From contig JAPJOW010000075.1 in assembly GCA_030826005.1 (NCBI GenBank), positions 1 to 17,607 on the forward strand: DNA of 17,607 bases, written 5' to 3'. Source of the stretch: Aliterella sp. RAGGC_92. GTDB lineage: Bacteria; Cyanobacteriota; Cyanobacteriia; Cyanobacteriales; Chroococcidiopsidaceae. A program made the position numbers and the translations under genes. Positions within the stretch are counted from its first letter, which is position 1, and every line of letters starts with the position of its first letter. Below the pieces are notes generated by a model, which did not search any database, was not told the origin of the DNA, and saw nothing but the letters and a program-made list of their open reading frames with translations. Below are positions 14,263 through 17,607 of this stretch, one piece after another.

Positions 14263-14559
14263 TTAGTCGCCTCTACATTAGTGTAAAAATCGCAAGTTAG
14301 CTTTACTACAATTTACTGGTGTCACTTTTGGGGATTAAGCTGTTAACTAAACAGGTTTTTAGTATTTAGCCGTAAGCTAAGTAATCGATATTTGTGTTGA
14401 TTCTTAATTAAATTTAACTTAATTTTCAGCCTTCCCACCACCTAGCGCCCATATATCAAAGTAACGAGTCACAAACCCTTTAGTTGGATTCCTTGCTTAC
14501 CTTCCGATTTACCTCTCTACAGTTATTATGGGAAGATGCGTGAAGAAATGTAAAGAGTT
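14263..14559. promoter_or_regulatory. Divergent promoter region between ftsH and the SDR gene
   Basis: About 300 AT-rich bases between two outward-facing genes. No open frame or strong repeat was found. TTGCTT (14493-14498) and TATTAT (14524-14529) are visible on the plus strand, but their 25-base spacing is too wide for a standard promoter. No convincing pair was found for ftsH either. No NtcA box (GTA-N8-TAC) was seen. Confidence 0.4.
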
Positions 14560-15264
14560 ATGAAAAATAAAGTTATTGTCATTGTGGGCGCAACGGGTGG
14601 TATAGGTTCAGCTTTGACTCGTAAGTTGGCAGACACGGGAGCGCGTTTGGTATTAGTAGCGCGAAATCAAAGCAAGTTAGCTAGTTTAGCAGAGGAGCTA
14701 TCGGGAGAAATTGAAACTTTTGCAATAGATATTACTCAAAAAGAGCAAGTAGACGCTTTATTTAAGCAAATATTCGCCGATTTTGGGCAAATCGACGCTT
14801 TAGTTAATGCGGCGGGCGCAGGAGTAATGAAGCCTTATAGCAATTTAGAGCCAACAGACTTGGATGCAATGTTAGATGCAAACCTAAAGGGTAGTTTCTA
14901 CACCTGTCAAGCGGCGGCGGAGTTGATGCAGGAGCGCAAGTTTGGGCATATTTGTAATATTGTAGGAATTTTGGGCAAACATTCTATGCCAATGGCTGCC
15001 GCTTACTGCGCTTCAAAATACGCTGTAGTGGGGTTTAGTAAGTGCATGGCAGAAGAATTAAAGCGTTTTGGAGTGAAGTTTACTTTATTCTATTTTGGTG
15101 GGGTAGATTCGCCTTTTTGGGATAATGTCAGCTTGAAAGTAGATAGGAAAAAAATGTTGAGTACCGAAACTGCGGCATCAGCTATTATGTACGCTCTAGC
15201 GGCGGATGCTCAAGCTGTACCGATGGAAATAAATATTCAGCCAGAAAGTCATTTATTTTTCTAA
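14560..15264 (+). CDS. Short-chain dehydrogenase/reductase, atypical active site
   Basis: A 234-residue classical-type SDR. The cofactor loop GATGGIG (10-16) lies after the first strand, followed by NAAG (83-86), the structural Asn N108 in DANLKG, and the YxxxK pair Y149/K153 in YCASK. R35 after the second strand (VLVARN) favours NADPH. The catalytic Ser expected 13 residues before the Tyr is Gly here (G136, in NIVGILGK), so normal SDR chemistry may be impaired or another residue such as S142 may stand in. The substrate is unknown. It is divergent from ftsH and 96 bases upstream of hppD on the same strand, with no terminator between. Confidence 0.88.
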   Translation: MKNKVIVIVGATGGIGSALTRKLADTGARLVLVARNQSKLASLAEELSGEIETFAIDITQKEQVDALFKQIFADFGQIDALVNAAGAGVMKPYSNLEPTDLDAMLDANLKGSFYTCQAAAELMQERKFGHICNIVGILGKHSMPMAAAYCASKYAVVGFSKCMAEELKRFGVKFTLFYFGGVDSPFWDNVSLKVDRKKMLSTETAASAIMYALAADAQAVPMEINIQPESHLFF

Positions 15265-15320
15265 GTAAGCAAAATCATTACTATAGAGCGATCTGCAAAT
15301 CGATGTAAATCGGGCAAAAT

Positions 15321-15344
15321 TTACTTAAAGTAAGCTTAAAAGCT
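15321..15344. promoter_or_regulatory. Two adjoining palindromes before hppD
   Basis: TTACTT-A-AAGTAA (15321-15333) is a perfect 13-base palindrome with a single central base, and AGCTT-AA-AAGCT (15333-15344) follows at once. They end 16 bases before the hppD ATG. They could be an operator or a 5' untranslated hairpin. Such short AT palindromes also arise by chance. Confidence 0.3.
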
Positions 15345-15360
15345 GGATTTTGACATATTT

Positions 15361-16389
15361 ATGAAAATTGACCGCGTTTGCTTCTATGTAGAAGATGCTC
15401 AAGCGTCTCGCGATTGGTTTATTACTCAGTTGGGGTTTCAATCAATAGCTAGTAGTACCAATTGGCACACCTGCACGGAAGTAGTAAATAATGGCGCTGT
15501 CTGCTTTGTTTTATCTTCACCGAAAACGCTTTCAAGTCCTGTAGCTAAGTTTTTGGCTCGACATCCTCCGGGAGTTGCGGATATTACTTTTAGCGTTGAT
15601 GACGTGGAAAATGCGATCGCCAAAGCAAGTTTGGGCGGAGCGAAGGTTTTAAAAACAGTACAAATAGATGCAGCAAGCGGGAGTAAGTGGGGGAAAATTT
15701 CAGCTTGGGGCGCTTTAACTCATACTCTAGTTGAAAAAGTCCCAGAAAAACCCCTTTTTTCCGCTCTTTCTAGCTTTACGGGCATCGATCATGTGGTGCT
15801 AAATGTAGAGGCGGGAGACTTAGAATCGGCGGTAGCTTGGTATCAAGAGACTTTGGGGTTTGAGGCAAAACAAGCGTTCAAAATTCAAACAGAGAAATCA
15901 GCTTTACACAGCCAAGTTATGGTTTCTCCCGATCGCCAAGTCCAGTTTCCCATCAATCAGCCTGCTTCGCCTAATTCCCAAATTCAAGAGTTTATCGATG
16001 CTAATAGAGGTGCGGGAATCCAACATATTGCCCTAGAAACCGCAAATATTATAAGTGCAGTCGCTCAATTTCGGCGCTGTGGAGTTTCTTTTCTCCCCGT
16101 ACCCCCTAGCTACTACACGCAACTGCAACAACGCCCAGGGCTGCCATTAACCGTCGCTGAACTAGCAGAAGTTGCCGAGCAGGAGATTTTAGTTGATTGG
16201 CAACAAACTGTTCCTCAAGCCCTACTTTTGCAAACTTTTACGCAACCAATTTTTAGCCAGCCTACTTTTTTCTTAGAAATTATCGAACGCCGCCAACAAG
16301 CGCGCGGGTTTGGCGAAGGCAATTTTCGCGCCTTATTTGAAGCTATCGAACGCGAACAACTTAAACGCGGTAGTTTGCAAGATTTCTAA
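15361..16389 (+). CDS. hppD: 4-hydroxyphenylpyruvate dioxygenase
   Basis: A 342-residue non-heme iron dioxygenase of two vicinal-oxygen-chelate modules. It converts 4-hydroxyphenylpyruvate to homogentisate with O2, the entry to tocopherol synthesis in cyanobacteria. The iron ligands are visible: H144 (GIDHVVLNV), H222 (GIQHIALET) and E306 (PTFFLEIIERR). The C-terminal substrate-closing helix GFGEGNFRALFEAIEREQ (about 315-332) is characteristic. Hydroxymandelate synthase shares the fold, but the C-terminal region and the setting favour HPPD. It is slightly shorter than many bacterial HPPDs, as expected for cyanobacteria. The next gene starts 90 bases later on the same strand. Confidence 0.92.
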   Translation: MKIDRVCFYVEDAQASRDWFITQLGFQSIASSTNWHTCTEVVNNGAVCFVLSSPKTLSSPVAKFLARHPPGVADITFSVDDVENAIAKASLGGAKVLKTVQIDAASGSKWGKISAWGALTHTLVEKVPEKPLFSALSSFTGIDHVVLNVEAGDLESAVAWYQETLGFEAKQAFKIQTEKSALHSQVMVSPDRQVQFPINQPASPNSQIQEFIDANRGAGIQHIALETANIISAVAQFRRCGVSFLPVPPSYYTQLQQRPGLPLTVAELAEVAEQEILVDWQQTVPQALLLQTFTQPIFSQPTFFLEIIERRQQARGFGEGNFRALFEAIEREQLKRGSLQDF

Positions 16390-16478
16390 TTAGATCGATC
16401 AGAAATTTAAAATCTATGAGGGCGAAATTTTCTTCTACTTGAGATAATGTATTAATAAAGTTTATATTTTATGTCCAA

Positions 16479-17177
16479 ATGTTAAGGCTAATTACGGACT
16501 TTGACGGGCCAATTATTGATGTTTCCGAGCGCTATTACCAGGTTTATAAGTATTGCCTAGAAACTAGCAAGCATCCCGGACAGTCAGTAAAGCAGCTAAG
16601 TAAAGAGCAATTTTGGCAATTAAAGCGATCGCGCGTTCTTGAAACCCAAATTGGCATCCTTTCCGGGCTAGACGAAGCAAGCGCAAAAAACTTTTCGCGA
16701 TTGCGTCGTCAAACGGTACATACCCCAGATTATTTTAGCTACGATACCCTTGCGCCGGGTGCAGTAGCCGCTTTAGAAAAAGTCCAAGAAGCGGGGATCG
16801 ATCTAGCTGTCATGACCATGCGCCGAGTTAAAGAATTAGATTATGCTTTTAACCGCTACGATTTGGGCAGATTTTTTCCGTTAAATCGCTGTTACTGCCT
16901 CAAAAACGATCAAGTCAAAACTCGCGACATTGACGATAAGCCTTTGCTGATGGAACGCGCTTTAGTCGAACTTCCCCCCGCCGAAGATACTTGGATGGTC
17001 GGCGATACGGAGGCAGACATTATAGCAGCTAAGAACCACAATGTCAAAGTAATGGCAGTTTTGTGCGGTATTCGCGATCGCGAACAACTTCAACTCTACA
17101 ACCCCGACTTAATTGTAGAAACTTTAAGCGAAGCTGTAGACATTTTAATTGACAAATCTCTATCTCAAGTCGCCTAA
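16479..17177 (+). CDS. HAD-family hydrolase (phosphatase-like)
   Basis: A 232-residue haloacid-dehalogenase-superfamily enzyme. Motif I is D7-F-D9-G (nucleophile D7, acid/base D9), motif II T113 in VMTMRR, motif III K154 in DDKPLL, and motif IV G175-D176-T-E-A-D180. An all-helical cap (about 17-90) fits subfamily I, phosphoglycolate-phosphatase-like proteins. All catalytic residues are intact, so it should hydrolyse a small phosphate ester; the substrate is unknown. The ATG at 16479 is the only sensible start because an ATG eight bases upstream runs into a stop. It follows hppD on the same strand, but a functional link is not shown. Confidence 0.87.
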   Translation: MLRLITDFDGPIIDVSERYYQVYKYCLETSKHPGQSVKQLSKEQFWQLKRSRVLETQIGILSGLDEASAKNFSRLRRQTVHTPDYFSYDTLAPGAVAALEKVQEAGIDLAVMTMRRVKELDYAFNRYDLGRFFPLNRCYCLKNDQVKTRDIDDKPLLMERALVELPPAEDTWMVGDTEADIIAAKNHNVKVMAVLCGIRDREQLQLYNPDLIVETLSEAVDILIDKSLSQVA

Positions 17178-17180
17178 TTA

Positions 17181-17607
17181 CTAGCGTAAAAAGCTACTAA
17201 CTAGCCACAGCACCAAAAACGTTACTACCGTAGAAAATTGCTCGGCTTGGAGATTGATGCTTTCTATCGGCGAACTTAATAAACTCGCCAATAATCCACC
17301 AACTATTAATCCAACTATTAACCCGGCGGCGGTTAGCAATATGGCACGGCTAAAGTTTTGTTCTTTGCGCCGAATAAAGTAGATACTCAAGCACACTCCT
17401 ACCATTAAGAGGATCTGTAACAATTGAGCGCCGACGGTAGGATAAATAACGCTCAAACTGCCCAAACTTAAGAATAAGCCCCCAGGCAATAAAATATCTT
17501 TGGGGCTGGGGCGATCGCGCAGCTTCTCTAGCCACGATGGAGACTGTTGGGTGGGAGCTAGGTTTTGTTTTGGCGGTGATTGGGCGAGACGCTCGGCAAA
17601 TTTGCTG
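17181..17607 (-). CDS. CPP1-like (DUF3353) membrane protein, C-terminal part
   Basis: The frame is open from the right edge to TAG at 17181-17183, so the N-terminus lies outside the window; an internal TTG at 17489 is not the start. About 141 residues are visible: a Pro/Gln-rich linker, SPSWLEKLRDRPSPKDILLP, then hydrophobic segments around GGLFLSLGSLSVIYP, LLQILLMVGVCLSIYFI, ILLTAAGLIVGLIVGGLLAS and the terminal VVTFLVLWLVSSFLR. This order is typical of CPP1-like proteins, which carry a J-like domain at the missing N-terminus and are related to the plant chaperone-like protein that stabilises protochlorophyllide oxidoreductase. Its stop lies three bases from the convergent HAD gene's stop, with no terminator between. 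Confidence 0.82.
   Translation of the reverse strand, partial: SKFAERLAQSPPKQNLAPTQQSPSWLEKLRDRPSPKDILLPGGLFLSLGSLSVIYPTVGAQLLQILLMVGVCLSIYFIRRKEQNFSRAILLTAAGLIVGLIVGGLLASLLSSPIESINLQAEQFSTVVTFLVLWLVSSFLR

Noticed and set aside
14493..14529. Promoter TTGCTT/TATTAT for the SDR gene
   Set aside because: The 25-base spacer is too long for a sigma-70-type promoter.
17350..17535. 61-codon minus-strand frame near the right edge
   Set aside because: Overlaps the CPP1-like coding frame, which has clear family features and stays open to the window edge.

Overview
The window comes from a freshwater-type cyanobacterial chromosome. The octamer GCGATCGC (HIP1) recurs throughout, inside and outside genes. 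The gene set is that of an oxygenic phototroph: ycf3 for photosystem I assembly, a ycf49-like gene, an FtsH2-type thylakoid protease, a CPP1-like protein, hemF and hppD. The species cannot be fixed by reading alone.

Region 1, about 1-2400, is accessory. It holds a possible gene end at the left edge, an array of four 21-bp imperfect palindromes (188-359), an unrecognised 81-residue protein, a VapB/VapC pair and a DUF433/DUF5615 pair. The last two are both toxin-antitoxin-type modules with a PIN or PIN-like second gene. Between them lies about 500 bases without a convincing gene, carrying an 11-bp direct repeat, a GC-rich inverted repeat and an ATG-less open stretch.

Region 2, about 2480-8990, is housekeeping. 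On the minus strand are a two-gene M16 peptidase operon (zinc-binding subunit first, degenerate partner second), mrp (Fe-S carrier ATPase) and an SRPBCC-fold protein. Divergent on the plus strand are hemF, a ycf49-like gene and a DUF3593 gene; the last two overlap by 4 bases. A strong bidirectional hairpin at 8950-8982 closes the plus-strand group and the facing reductase gene.

Region 3, about 8990-12370, has a glutathionyl-hydroquinone reductase, gatC and ycf3 on the minus strand, a GNAT acetyltransferase on the plus strand, and a small exported protein built from two copies of a BamE-like unit on the minus strand.

Region 4, about 12370-17607, has ftsH on the minus strand, then on the plus strand a short-chain dehydrogenase with Gly at the usual catalytic Ser position, hppD (homogentisate synthesis, tocopherol route) and a HAD-family phosphatase. 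A CPP1-like membrane protein enters from the right edge on the minus strand; its stop lies three bases from the HAD stop.

I see no CRISPR array, rRNA, tRNA, transposase or phage genes. The least explained part is the left 2.4 kb, above all the palindrome array; nothing there amounts to proof of a new system. All functional assignments are from recognising sequence, motifs and gene order, without database searches.
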